This document shows, piece after piece, positions 40,928-51,250 of a stretch of 64,000 nucleotides of DNA. The notes beneath the pieces are model-generated. The model saw only the letters and a list, made by a program, of their open reading frames with translations. It did not search any database and was not told the origin of the DNA. Made by a program: the position numbers and the translations under genes. The stretch lies in the NCBI RefSeq assembly GCF_003626655.1, contig NZ_RBAN01000003.1:806001-870000 (forward strand). The letters run 5' to 3'. The DNA comes from Micromonospora costi (GTDB taxonomy: Bacteria; Actinomycetota; Actinomycetes; Mycobacteriales; Micromonosporaceae). The stretch's first letter is position 1. Each line of letters opens with the position of its first letter.

Positions 40928-41174
40928 CCGTCCACCGTAACCGCCAAGACCATCCGTCGGCACGTACGCGTCGACGCCTCGCGTCCCAGCGCCGCGGCCA
41001 CGGCACTGGCCACCGCCGTGATCGACTCCGGATCGCCGATGTGGCGGGGTCCCGGTGTGGTCGACACCGCCACCTCGCCGAGCTGGTGTGGATCACGATC
41101 GCGTGGCCGGTCGTCGCGGCGTCCGCCCGCCCCGGGGGAGGGCCGGCGTCGGTGCCTCGTCGTACTGTTTCTCA

Positions 41175-43763
41175 ATGCAGGCCGTACCCCCGCCCTGGGC
41201 GGACGCCCGCCCGCCCGCCGCCCCCCGCCCCGGGCCCTGGCCGGTGGTGGCGGCGGTGCTGACCGGCTGCTGGATCGTCGCCGTCACCGTGTTCGGGCAG
41301 GCGGCCGGCTGGCTGGTCGACCAGCTGCTGCTCGGCCTCGGCCGGGACCGCGCGGTGTGGCTCTGGCCGGCCGTGAGCCTGCTGACCGTGGTGCTGGTCG
41401 GGACGCCCACCGTGCTGCTCGCCCTCCTGCCCCGCTCGGCCGCGGTCCGCGCCACCGGTCGCGCCTGGCTGGTCGGCGTCCTGCTGCTCGGCCTGTTCGG
41501 GCTGCTCCGGGCCGTCCCGCCGGTGCACCACGAGGCGTACCTCGCGGGCCTTGCCGCGATGGCCGTCCTGGCCGCGCTCGTGCTGCGCCGGCTCGCCCGC
41601 CGCCCCACGACGCCGGCCGGCACACCCCCGGCCGCCTCCCGCACGGACGGCCCCGGCGCAGTCAGCCCCCCCACGCACGGCACGGACGGTCCCGGCGCAG
41701 TCAGCCCCCGCACAGACGGCACGGACGGTCCCGGCGACTCGTCCGGTCGCGACGCGGGAGACAGTCCCGGCGCTACCGGCCCGGCGCGGCGTGCGCGCTT
41801 CCGGCCCGGTCCCGTCACGTTGCTCGCGATGGCGGCCGGGTTCGCGCTGCTGCTGCCCTGGGCCTGGCTCGGTGCGCTGGGCGGGTTGCTGGAGACCGTC
41901 CTCGCCGCGCTCGCCGCCGCGGCCCTCGGGGCGGTGGCCGGAGTGCTGCTCGACAGCGCCTTTTGGGACCGGTTCGCGGTTGGCGACCAGCCCCGGCCCG
42001 CCCGCCTCGTGCTCGTGGGCGGCCTGGTCGCCGGGGTGGCGCTGCTCCTGATCGCCGCCGGCGCCGGCCAGTCCGGCGCGCAACTGCCCGCCCTCGTCAC
42101 CCTGCCTCCGGCCGGGTTCGCGCTGGCCACGCTCCACGCGGCCGCCCGCCGCCGGCACCCGGCCGGCCGGATCCCCGCCGGGCCGGCCCGGTGGCTGGTC
42201 GGGCTCGCCGCGTTCGGGCCGCTGGCCTTCGCCGATCCCGAGGAGATCACCCTGCTTCTGGCCGGGAGCCGGGACGTGCCGTTCTGGGTGGCGGTCGCCG
42301 CCGGTGCCGGGCTCGCGGTCGCGCTGCTGGTCGCCGTCACGTACGGCGTGCTGCTCGCCCGGCCGCGCGGTCGCACCCCGCGCCGGCGGACGGCGGCCGT
42401 CACCGCCGCGGTGCTGCTGGTGGCGCTCGCCGCGGTCGACGCGGGACCGGGGCAGCCCGGCCTGTACGGCGAGCGGCTGTTCGTGGTGCTGCGCGAGCAG
42501 GCCGACCTGAGCGGCCTACCGGCCGCCGCGCCGGGGCGGGCCGGTCGGGACGCGCGGGCGGCCGAGGTGTACCGGCGGTTGGTCGCCACCGCCGACCGTA
42601 CGCAGGCCGGGCTGCGCCGCGACCTCAACCGGTTGGGGCTGCGCCCCACGCCGTACTACCTGGTCAACGCGATCGAGGTGGACGGTGGGCCGGCGGTGCG
42701 GGCGTGGCTCTCCGGCCGGCCGGAGGTGGCCCGGGTGCTGGTGAGCCAGCGGCTGCGTCCCCTGCCCGCGCCGGCCGGCACCACCCGGGGCACCGACCCC
42801 GCCCCGACCGGCCCGGAGTGGAACATCCGCCGGATCGGCGCCGACCAGGTCTGGTCGCAACTGGGGGTGACCGGCACCGGCATCGTGATCGGCAGCTCGG
42901 ACTCCGGTGTGGACGGCCGGCACCCCGCGCTGGCGGACGGGTTCCGGGGCGGCGACGACTCCTGGTTCGACCCGTGGGACGGCACCCGCTCGCCCACCGA
43001 CGCGGGCGGGCACGGTACGCACACCCTCGGCAGCGCGGTCGGGCGCGGCGGCATCGGGGTCGCCCCGGGGGCCCAGTGGGTCGGCTGCGTGAACCTGGAC
43101 CGCAACCTGGGCAGCCCGGCGCACTACCTGGACTGCCTCCAGTTCATGCTGGCCCCGTTCCCGCTCGGCGGCGACCCGTTCACCGCCGGTCGTCCCGAGC
43201 GGGCCCCCGACATCCTCACCAACTCCTGGGGCTGCCCGGGCATCGAGGGCTGCGACGCGGGCGTGCTCCGGCCGGCCACCGCCGCCCTCGACGCCGCCGG
43301 CATCTTCGTGGCGGCCGCGGCCGGCAACACCGGCCCCTGGTGCGCGTCGATCGACGACCCGCCCGCACCGTATCCGGATGTGCTGACCGTGGGCGCGGTG
43401 GACGCGGAGGACCGGGTGGCGGAATTCTCCTCCCGGGGGCCGGCCCCGGGCGGCGCCCCGAAGCCCGACGTGCTGGCCCCGGGCGTCGGGGTGCGCTCGG
43501 CGATGCCGGGTGGCGGGTACGGCACACTCGACGGCACGTCGATGGCGACGCCGCAGGTGGCCGGCGTCGTGGCGCTGATGTGGTCGGCCAACCCGTCGCT
43601 CGTCGGCGACGTCGATCGGACCCGGCGGCTGCTCCGGGAGACCGCCACCCCGGCCACGCCGACCTACCGGGCGAGCGATCCGGCGGACGCGTGCGGAGGG
43701 CTGGCCGACATCACGGGCGCGGGGGTTGTGAACGCGTACGCGGCCGTGCGGGCCGCCCGCTGA
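41175..43763 (+). CDS. S8 subtilase fused to a polytopic membrane domain
   Basis: Protein of 862 residues. Residues about 20-430 form ten or eleven hydrophobic spans with no transporter signature. A propeptide-like inhibitor_I9-type segment follows (about 435-530, FVVLREQADLSGLPA). The peptidase domain (about 545-860) has the catalytic triad Asp576 (SSDSGVDGRHP), His613 (GGHGTHTLG) and Ser789 (GTSMATPQVAG). The oxyanion Asn is in ILTNSWG-type context. A cytoplasmic or outer loop at about 155-195 contains a 13-residue repeat (39-bp tandem, 41643-41759). ATG 41175 follows TACTGT by 6 nt. The topology would display the protease on the outer face. Confidence 0.88.
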   Translation: MQAVPPPWADARPPAAPRPGPWPVVAAVLTGCWIVAVTVFGQAAGWLVDQLLLGLGRDRAVWLWPAVSLLTVVLVGTPTVLLALLPRSAAVRATGRAWLVGVLLLGLFGLLRAVPPVHHEAYLAGLAAMAVLAALVLRRLARRPTTPAGTPPAASRTDGPGAVSPPTHGTDGPGAVSPRTDGTDGPGDSSGRDAGDSPGATGPARRARFRPGPVTLLAMAAGFALLLPWAWLGALGGLLETVLAALAAAALGAVAGVLLDSAFWDRFAVGDQPRPARLVLVGGLVAGVALLLIAAGAGQSGAQLPALVTLPPAGFALATLHAAARRRHPAGRIPAGPARWLVGLAAFGPLAFADPEEITLLLAGSRDVPFWVAVAAGAGLAVALLVAVTYGVLLARPRGRTPRRRTAAVTAAVLLVALAAVDAGPGQPGLYGERLFVVLREQADLSGLPAAAPGRAGRDARAAEVYRRLVATADRTQAGLRRDLNRLGLRPTPYYLVNAIEVDGGPAVRAWLSGRPEVARVLVSQRLRPLPAPAGTTRGTDPAPTGPEWNIRRIGADQVWSQLGVTGTGIVIGSSDSGVDGRHPALADGFRGGDDSWFDPWDGTRSPTDAGGHGTHTLGSAVGRGGIGVAPGAQWVGCVNLDRNLGSPAHYLDCLQFMLAPFPLGGDPFTAGRPERAPDILTNSWGCPGIEGCDAGVLRPATAALDAAGIFVAAAAGNTGPWCASIDDPPAPYPDVLTVGAVDAEDRVAEFSSRGPAPGGAPKPDVLAPGVGVRSAMPGGGYGTLDGTSMATPQVAGVVALMWSANPSLVGDVDRTRRLLRETATPATPTYRASDPADACGGLADITGAGVVNAYAAVRAAR
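41643..41759 (+). repeat. 39-bp in-frame tandem repeat inside the subtilase gene
   Basis: Three units of 39 bp (41643, 41682, 41721). Each encodes TDGPGAVSPPTHG or a close variant; the third is degenerate. It keeps the frame and forms a flexible Asp/Gly/Pro linker between membrane segments. Confidence 0.85.
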
Positions 43764-43814
43764 CCCGGCGGGATCTTGCGCGCACCCGTACCCGGTGATC
43801 TAGGGTCGGCCACC

Positions 43815-44750
43815 ATGGACGCGGAGATCGAGATCGCCGACCTGGCCCCCGGTTCGGCGGCGGCCGCCAGCCGGCTCTGCGAGCAGGCGCTGGACCTGCC
43901 GGAGGACGCCGCCGAGGCGACCGTGATCGTGGACGCGGTGTGGACCCGGGCCGCGGCCGACCGGCCGGTCGTGGCCGTCGGCGCGTACCGGGGGGCGGAG
44001 CTGGCCGGCGTACTCGTCGGCTCGATGTCCGGGACCGATCAGCGGCTCGGGCACGTGGACCTCCTGGCGGTCGCGCCGGAGCACCGCCGCCGCGGCACCG
44101 GCCGGGCGCTGCTGGCCGCCGCGGAACGGCGGCTCGCCGGGCTGGGCGCGAGCGAGGTGCTCCTCGCCGGTAATCCGCCCTACTACGCGTGGCCCGGCAT
44201 CGACGTCCGCTACACGCCCGCGGTCTGCGCGGCGCTCGCGCTCGGCTACCGGCAGGACCGGACGGCGTGGAACATGACAGCCGACCTGTCGTACGACGGG
44301 TCGCCCGCACTGCGGTCGACCGAGGCCGCGGAGCACCGGCTCGCCGCGCAGGGGATCACGGTGCGCCGGGCGGAGCCGGCCGACCTGCCGGCGCTGGTCG
44401 CGCTCGCCCGTGGCACGTTCGGCGGTACGTGGGACGCCGAGCTGGCCGGATCGGTGGGCCGCCCGGGGGCCGGCTGCCACCTGGCCGAACGCGACGGCGA
44501 GGTGGTCGCCTTCGCCGCGTACGGGTCGTCCCGGCCGAGCTGGTTCGGTCCGATGGGCACCGCCCCGGCGGCCGAGGGTTCGGGGATCGGCGGGGTGCTG
44601 CTACGCCGCTGCCTGGCCGATCAGCGGGCGGCCGGGCACGATTCGGCCCAGATCGGCTGGGTGGGCCCGGTACCGTTCTACTCGCGCAGTGCGGGCGCGC
44701 GGATCGAGCGCGTCTTCTTCCTGTACCGGAAAGCGCTCGAAATTCAATAA
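43815..44750 (+). CDS. tandem GNAT acetyltransferase
   Basis: Protein of 311 residues with two GNAT domains. The first has LLAVAPEHRRRGTGRALLAA near residue 85, the acetyl-CoA loop. The second, from about 175, has a weaker acetyl-CoA loop (AAEGSGIGGVLLRRCLADQR) and the late YSRSAGARIERVFFLYRK. The arrangement is similar to MshD and to other two-domain acetyltransferases, but NPPYYAWPGIDVRY sets it apart. Substrate unknown. TAGGGT at 43801-43806 lies 8 nt before the ATG. Confidence 0.82.
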   Translation: MDAEIEIADLAPGSAAAASRLCEQALDLPEDAAEATVIVDAVWTRAAADRPVVAVGAYRGAELAGVLVGSMSGTDQRLGHVDLLAVAPEHRRRGTGRALLAAAERRLAGLGASEVLLAGNPPYYAWPGIDVRYTPAVCAALALGYRQDRTAWNMTADLSYDGSPALRSTEAAEHRLAAQGITVRRAEPADLPALVALARGTFGGTWDAELAGSVGRPGAGCHLAERDGEVVAFAAYGSSRPSWFGPMGTAPAAEGSGIGGVLLRRCLADQRAAGHDSAQIGWVGPVPFYSRSAGARIERVFFLYRKALEIQ

Positions 44751-44836
44751 CGGGCGAATAGGATATAGACCTAGATAACGCCATTCGCCCGCATCTGCCA
44801 TTCCGGCCCCCTACCGTTTCGGTAGAGGAGGCAGCC

Positions 44837-45082
44837 ATGACCACGGACGACGAACAGACCGACGACGTCGCGCCCGTCACCTGGACGCCGGTCGGCCATC
44901 TCCCCGGCCACTTCCCGATCGACCGGCTCGACTACGGCGACGCCGAGCAGCTCGCGGAGATGGCCGACGCCGGTGAGCCACTGACCGAGGAACCGATCGA
45001 GATGGTGGACGCGCCGATCCAGCTGCGCGCCCCGTACGACCCGGCGCAAAAGCGCCGCAACCAGCGCCCACTACCAACCTGA
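44837..45082 (+). CDS. small acidic conserved protein
   Basis: Protein of 81 residues, acidic overall, with the motif GHLPGHFPIDRLDYGDAEQL. GAGGAGG lies 3-4 nt further up than the usual spacing before the ATG (44827-44833), a good ribosome site. I do not recognise a fold. It sits between the GNAT gene and a GATC-type hairpin; groEL is convergent beyond. An AT-rich stretch of about 25 bases (44740-44775) precedes it and may hold its promoter. Confidence 0.65.
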   Translation: MTTDDEQTDDVAPVTWTPVGHLPGHFPIDRLDYGDAEQLAEMADAGEPLTEEPIEMVDAPIQLRAPYDPAQKRRNQRPLPT

Positions 45083-45102
45083 CGGGCCCCGCCGCGTCGG
45101 CG

Positions 45103-45183
45103 CCCGTCGATCATGCAGTTGTGGTGCCCCGCAAAAGGGGCATAGCCGGGTCTTTCGCCCACCATAACTGCATGATCGACGGG
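45103..45183. terminator. GATC-type hairpin 5 with a nested stem
   Basis: Arms 45103-45126 and 45160-45183 pair at 23 of 24 positions (one G-U). The loop holds a further stem GCCCC/GGGGC at 45126-45141. Part of the left arm equals the left arm of the hairpin at 36651, and the loops look related. It lies between the small acidic gene and the groEL terminator. Confidence 0.78.
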
Positions 45184-45209
45184 GGTCACCGGGTCAGCGC
45201 GCATACGGA

Positions 45210-45241
45210 AAGGGGCGGACCGCGTCAGCGGCCCGCCCCTT
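45210..45241 (-). terminator. groEL terminator
   Basis: AAGGGGCGG at 45210-45218 and CCGCCCCTT at 45233-45241 form a 9-bp stem, 19 bases past the groEL stop. On the minus strand the arm is followed by a T (TTT in all), a short intrinsic-type end. Confidence 0.8.
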
Positions 45242-45259
45242 CTCCGGTTGGAACTGGAC

Positions 45260-46882
<1,623 letters not shown>

Positions 46883-47081
46883 ACGGCGTTGTCCTCCTGG
46901 ACACTCACGGGCCACCCGAGTGTGTGTCCCGGATGGGCCGCCTGGTGTACGCACCTTGGAACGTCGCCCTCATGTGACGGCGACGTCTCCTCGGCCGGGC
47001 CGGATAGCCCGCGACGACCGGCCACGTGCCCCACCGGCGGCTTGTCCCGCCCGTGTGGCCGCGGCCCCACCGCCCCGACCT

Positions 47082-47108
47082 TTGGCACTCGCGGCTTGCG
47101 AGTGCCAA
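47082..47108. promoter_or_regulatory. CIRCE element 1 (HrcA operator)
   Basis: TTGGCACTC, a 9-base spacer and GAGTGCCAA: a perfect 9-9-9 inverted repeat matching the HrcA operator consensus. It lies just downstream of the presumed groEL transcription start. Confidence 0.92.
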
Positions 47109-47116
47109 TGACTTGT

Positions 47117-47143
47117 TTAGCACTCTCCCCTGCCGAGTGCAAG
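47117..47143. promoter_or_regulatory. CIRCE element 2 over the groEL promoter
   Basis: TTAGCACTC, nine bases, GAGTGCAAG: a less perfect CIRCE, 8 bases from the first. On the minus strand it contains TTGCAC (47137-47142), exactly 17 bases, and TAAACA (47114-47119) as -35 and -10. HrcA bound here would cover the promoter directly. Confidence 0.85.
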
Positions 47144-47157
47144 CACGACCAGACCGG

Positions 47158-48357
47158 TCAGCCGAGTTCCGCGACGAGTCCGGCGCTGTTCACCGGGCCC
47201 TCATGGGCACGCTGCTCGGCGTACGTCACCACGAACCCCACGAGTTGCACGAGCTGGACGGGGAGCGTCAGCACCGCGGTGAGCGCGAGCACCACCACCG
47301 CGCCGATCGCCGTGCCCGGCGCCGCGAGCGGGTCGAGCCCGAGCGGCGCGGTGGCGGCCCCCTGCACGAGGCCGACGACCAGGCTGCCGACGAGCACCAC
47401 GGCCGCCACGAGCGCCACCCGTCCCAGCAGCAACCCCAGCCGTTGGTGGAACATCCGGAACGACCGCCCGATCGGGTTCTGCCGCTCGAACAGGTAGATC
47501 GGCCCGACCATGCTGAGCGCGAAGGCGAGGTAGATGCCGGGGATGACGCAGAAACACACGCCGATGGCGATGATCACGCCGCTCAGCAGCGTCCAGCCCC
47601 AGAGCCCGAGCGCCCGGCGCAGGCCGTAGCGCAACGCGGCGCCCACGTCGACGGGCTGGCCGGCGGCCTGACGGGCCAGCGTCCAGGTGCCCGCCGCCCA
47701 GCCGATGCCCTGCACGAACCCGATCAGCACGCCGCCGCCCACGGACACCAGGAGGACGGTGGCCAGATCCTGGAAGAAGGTGTCGGGCAGCGCGGCCGGG
47801 TCCTGGACGGTGGAGGCCTCCCACCGCGCGGTCGGGTCGACGCCGAGGCTGACCACCGACAGCACGGCGGCGGGCAGCGCCTGGGTGAGCAGGAGGATGG
47901 GGAGCAGGACCCGCCAGCCACGCTGGATCGCGCCCACGAGGCGCTCGTACCAGCCGTTCAGACGCGCGCCGGGCGGCGTGACCAGCGGGTCGGCCGGGTC
48001 GATACCGGGCGGGTACCAGCCGGCGGGCGGCCCGGGATACCAGGGCGGCCCGCCGTACGGGCCGGCAGCCGGCGGGTAGCCGCCGGGGTGACCGGGGGCC
48101 GGGTACCCCCATCCCTGGTGCGTCGGGGCACCCGAGGGATCCCACGGCGGAGGCGTGCCCGGACCCCATGCCGGGGGCGCCGCCGGGTCCCAGGGGGGCG
48201 GGGTGGCCGGAGCGGCGCCGTACGGGGGACCGGCGGCACCGGACGCCGTGGGGTCGGCGCCGTACGGCGGACCGGACGGGCTCGACCAGCCCGGATGCGG
48301 ACCGGACGGGTCGGGCTGGCCCGGAGGCGGGGCGGCCGGGGGCGGCTGGTCGGACAT
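47158..48357 (-). CDS. proline-rich N-terminus, polytopic membrane protein (GPDPase membrane domain-like)
   Basis: Protein of 399 residues. The first 125 are Pro/Gly/Trp-rich (GPPYGAAPATPPPWDPAAPP and similar), then six hydrophobic spans. FHQRLGLLLGRVALVAAVVL, LPILLLTQALPAAVLSVVSL and YLFERQNPIGRSFRMFHQ resemble the membrane region of glycerophosphodiester-phosphodiesterase-type (DUF7544/GpdPase membrane) proteins. No catalytic domain is present. Common in actinomycetes, role unknown. The stop is 15 bases from CIRCE element 2, so groEL control may need transcription past this gene. Confidence 0.78.
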   Translation of the reverse strand: MSDQPPPAAPPPGQPDPSGPHPGWSSPSGPPYGADPTASGAAGPPYGAAPATPPPWDPAAPPAWGPGTPPPWDPSGAPTHQGWGYPAPGHPGGYPPAAGPYGGPPWYPGPPAGWYPPGIDPADPLVTPPGARLNGWYERLVGAIQRGWRVLLPILLLTQALPAAVLSVVSLGVDPTARWEASTVQDPAALPDTFFQDLATVLLVSVGGGVLIGFVQGIGWAAGTWTLARQAAGQPVDVGAALRYGLRRALGLWGWTLLSGVIIAIGVCFCVIPGIYLAFALSMVGPIYLFERQNPIGRSFRMFHQRLGLLLGRVALVAAVVLVGSLVVGLVQGAATAPLGLDPLAAPGTAIGAVVVLALTAVLTLPVQLVQLVGFVVTYAEQRAHEGPVNSAGLVAELG

Positions 48358-48467
48358 GAACCCTCCTCAGCGAAGCTGGAACGGCTCACGATCTTCCTGG
48401 CTCAGGTGCCCGCGGCGCAGCCCCGTAACGGGGGTTTTCCCGGCGACGAGCGTGCGGGACGGGCCGC

Positions 48468-48671
48468 TCAGGCGATGACGCGCACCCGCTCCGCCTGCGG
48501 GCCCTTCTGCCCCTGGGCGATCTCGAACTCCACCCGCTGGCCGTCGTCCAACGCCTTGTAGCCGTCCATCTCGATCGCGGAGAAGTGGACGAAGACGTCC
48601 TGCCCGCCGTCGACGGCGATGAAGCCGTAGCCCTTTTCGGCGTTGAACCACTTCACGGTGCCCTGTGCCAC
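48468..48671 (-). CDS. cold-shock-domain protein
   Basis: Protein of 67 residues with RNA-binding motifs RNP1 (KGYGFIAVD) and RNP2 (VFVHFSAIE), beginning with AQGTVKWFNAEKGYGF. It is a nucleic-acid chaperone of the CspA type, cytoplasmic. GTG 48671 has AGGAAG about 8 nt upstream. A -10-like TAGCGT at 48791-48796 would give a 5' leader of about 110 bases, as usual for cold-shock genes. It is about 110 bases downstream of the next membrane protein in a separate unit. Confidence 0.95.
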   Translation of the reverse strand: MAQGTVKWFNAEKGYGFIAVDGGQDVFVHFSAIEMDGYKALDDGQRVEFEIAQGQKGPQAERVRVIA

Positions 48672-48895
48672 GGTGCACTTCCTCACTCTGCGCGGCGCTT
48701 CCTACCCGAGCGCGCGGGCACGGCCGGGCGCTCGGAAACCACCGTTTTCCGCGATCGGCGACGGCCGCTGAATCCGGTGACCGAAATCGCACGCTACACG
48801 AGGTGTGACGGCGGCGCACGATCACAAAATGGGCAAATGCCACCGATGAACGGCGGGAAACCATCGTCCACCGTCGCTGTGGTAGGCATGCGGGC

Positions 48896-49426
48896 ATGAC
48901 GAGCGTTCCGGACGGCCCCCACCCCACCCGGGCCGAGATCCGGCGCGTACGCCCCGTCGACGCCGCGCGGATGCGGGCCCTGCGGCTGGAGATGCTCGCC
49001 GACGCGCCGCTGGCGTTCCTCGAGACCCTGGCCGACGCGGCCGCCCGCCCGCACGCCGAGTACGCCGCCCGGGTCGCGGCCACCTCGACCGGCTCGCAGA
49101 CCGCGCAGTTCATCGCCGATCCCGGCGGCCGGCTCGTGGGGCACGCCGGCGGCACGGTCACGCCGACCGAGCCGGGACTGACCGTCGTCTACGCGGTCTA
49201 CGTGACGCCCACGTGGAGGGGCAGCGGGCTGCTCGGCGACCTGGTCGACGCGGTGGCCGCCTGGTCGCGTGCGTGCGGCCGGCCCGAGCTGATGATGGAG
49301 GTCGTGGTCGGCAACGACCGGGCCTATCGGGCGTACCAGAAGATCGGCTTCGTCGACACCGGGGTCCGGGTGCGGCACCCCACCGTCCCGGCGCTGACCG
49401 AACTACAGATGCGCCGCCCCGCCTGA
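48896..49426 (+). CDS. GNAT acetyltransferase
   Basis: Protein of 176 residues with a single GNAT fold: RRVRPVDAARMRALRLEMLA at the start, YAVYVTPTWRGSGLLGDLVD (acetyl-CoA loop Q/R-x-x-G-x-G/A variant) near residue 105, and VVGNDRAYRAYQKIGFVDTG. It acetylates an amine of unknown identity. TAGGCA, an imperfect -10, lies 7 nt before the ATG. The gene is divergent from the cold-shock gene. Confidence 0.88.
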   Translation: MTSVPDGPHPTRAEIRRVRPVDAARMRALRLEMLADAPLAFLETLADAAARPHAEYAARVAATSTGSQTAQFIADPGGRLVGHAGGTVTPTEPGLTVVYAVYVTPTWRGSGLLGDLVDAVAAWSRACGRPELMMEVVVGNDRAYRAYQKIGFVDTGVRVRHPTVPALTELQMRRPA

Positions 49427-49490
49427 AGCAGCGCCCGCCGACCCCGGGCTCGCCCGGACGGCGGCGCCCCCACGACGGCAACCCTGACCG

Positions 49491-49516
49491 GCGGGGACCC
49501 CGGGCCGGGGTCCCCG
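49491..49516. terminator. GC hairpin between convergent genes
   Basis: GCGGGGACCCC and GGGGTCCCCGC form an 11-bp stem around a few bases, between the GNAT stop (49426) and the PaaN stop (49525). It is likely a shared terminator; no T-run follows. Confidence 0.75.
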
Positions 49517-49524
49517 CACGGGCG

Positions 49525-51198
49525 TCAGGCGTGGCGGCGGCTCTGCACGATGCGGAACCGGTTGGCCACGTACGCGCCGTCGGTGAGCGCGGCGTTCGCG
49601 GCCGGGTTGGCGCCGCTGCCGTGGAAGTCGGAGAACGCCGCCGACTGGTTCACGAACACCCCGCCGGTCAGGTTGCACGACAGGTGCACCCCGACCTCGA
49701 TCGCCACGTCCTCGGCCGCGTCGAGCACGGCCTCGTCGGTCGAGTAGACGCCGGCGGTCAGCGCGCCCTTCTCACCCACCGTCTTCCGCATGATCTCCAG
49801 GCTGTGGGCCGTGGAGTCGGTGGGGATGACGAACGAGATGGGCCCGAACCACTCCCGGCCGTAGGTCGCGGCGTCGTCCGCGGCGACCTTCACCACCGTC
49901 GGGGTACGGACCACCGCGGCGGGGAAGGACGGGTGCTCGACCGTACGCGACTCCAGCACCGGCTCACCGACCTTCGTCACCTCGTCGAGCCGCTCCAGCA
50001 CGCCGTCGTTGACGATCGCCCCGGTGAACTCGACGCCGCGGGCCGGGTCGGCGGTGAGCTTGCCGACCGCCGCCGCGATGCCGCCGGCCACCTCGTCGAA
50101 GCTCTTGTGCCCCTGGTCGGTCTCGATGCCGTCCCGGGGAATGAGGATGTTCTGCGAGGTGGTGCACATCTGTCCGCTGTAGAGCGTCAGGGTGAAGCCG
50201 AGGTTGCGGCACAGGCCCGCGAAGTCGTCGGTGGAGTCGATCACCACGGTGTTCAGGCCGGCCTTCTCCGTGTAGACCGCGGCCTGCCGGGCGTTCGCCT
50301 CCAGCCAGTCGCCGTACTCGGTGGAGCCCGTGAAGTCGACGATCCTGACGGCGGGGTGCAGGGCCAGGGTGGAGGCGAGCTTCTCGCCCGGCGCCTCGGC
50401 CGCGAGCAGCACGAGGTTCGGGTCGAAGCCGGCCTCGGCCAGCACCTCCCGGGCGTAGCGCACGGTGATGGCCAGGGGCAGCACCGCGCGCGGGTGCGGC
50501 TTGACGATCACCGGGTTGCCGGTGGCCAGCGAGGCGAACAGGCCCGGGTACGAGTTCCAGGTCGGGAACGTGTTGCAGCCGATCACCAGGGCCACGCCGC
50601 GCGGCACCACGTGGAAGGTCTTGGTCATCCGCAGCGGGTCGCCCTTGCCGGCGGCCTTCTCCCAGCCCGCCGTCCCCGGGTGCCGGGTCATCTCGGCGTA
50701 CGCGTAGGCGAGCGACTCCAGCGCCCGGTCCAGCGCGTGCGCCCCACCGGCTTGGAAGGCCATGACGAAGGCCTGGCCGCTCGTGAACTGCACCGCGTTG
50801 GCCAGCTCGAAGATGTGCTTGTGCAGCCGGTCGAGGATCTCCAGGCAGACGCCCACGCGGGCCTGCGGCCCGGCGTCGCGCCAGGCGGGCAGCGCGGCGC
50901 TGGCGGCGGCGACCAGCTCGTCGGCTCCCGCGTGCGGGTAGCGCACGCCCAGGTCCACGCCGAACGGGCTCGTCTCGGTGGCGACCCGGTCGCCGGCGCC
51001 CGGCTGGTCGAGCGGGAAGTCGCCGTTCAGGTACGCCTCGAAGGCGGCCTTGCCGTCCGCGGCGGCGGTCTCGCCGTACACCCGGGGGCTGGGCGACTCC
51101 GGGTAGGCGGACCAGTACCCGCGCTCCGAGATCGCGGTCAGCGCACGGGTGAGGGTGTCGACGTGCCGGTCGTAGAGGGGGTGCGGGGTCTCCGTCAT
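49525..51198 (-). CDS. paaN: PaaN-like phenylacetate-degradation aldehyde dehydrogenase
   Basis: Protein of 557 residues with a full aldehyde dehydrogenase fold. ALVIGCNTFPTWNSYPGLFA lies near 205, GSTEYGDWLEANA near 315 and the catalytic cysteine in SGQMCTTSQNILIP near 365. The N-terminal 90 residues carry TPHPLYDRHVDTLTRAL, as in PaaN proteins. It should oxidise the ring-opened phenylacetate semialdehyde-CoA, but the usual paa cluster is not here. ATG 51198 is preferred over one 12 bases upstream. It converges with the GNAT gene on the left. Confidence 0.85.
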   Translation of the reverse strand: MTETPHPLYDRHVDTLTRALTAISERGYWSAYPESPSPRVYGETAAADGKAAFEAYLNGDFPLDQPGAGDRVATETSPFGVDLGVRYPHAGADELVAAASAALPAWRDAGPQARVGVCLEILDRLHKHIFELANAVQFTSGQAFVMAFQAGGAHALDRALESLAYAYAEMTRHPGTAGWEKAAGKGDPLRMTKTFHVVPRGVALVIGCNTFPTWNSYPGLFASLATGNPVIVKPHPRAVLPLAITVRYAREVLAEAGFDPNLVLLAAEAPGEKLASTLALHPAVRIVDFTGSTEYGDWLEANARQAAVYTEKAGLNTVVIDSTDDFAGLCRNLGFTLTLYSGQMCTTSQNILIPRDGIETDQGHKSFDEVAGGIAAAVGKLTADPARGVEFTGAIVNDGVLERLDEVTKVGEPVLESRTVEHPSFPAAVVRTPTVVKVAADDAATYGREWFGPISFVIPTDSTAHSLEIMRKTVGEKGALTAGVYSTDEAVLDAAEDVAIEVGVHLSCNLTGGVFVNQSAAFSDFHGSGANPAANAALTDGAYVANRFRIVQSRRHA

Positions 51199-51250
51199 GC
51201 CCGCCATCATGCAACAGAGAGCACCAAAATCAGTAGGGCCGTGTCACAAC

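Noticed and set aside
40897..41175. Possible 70-90-residue minus-strand gene between glpD and the subtilase
   Set aside because: It overlaps the glpD start out of frame, has no ribosome site and no recognisable domain. The 247-base gap more likely holds promoters.
39065..43798. Very long plus-strand open frame (1577 codons) from 39065
   Set aside because: It is antisense to glpD and then out of frame with the subtilase. Its composition is Arg/Gly/His-rich, as expected for a GC-rich shadow frame.
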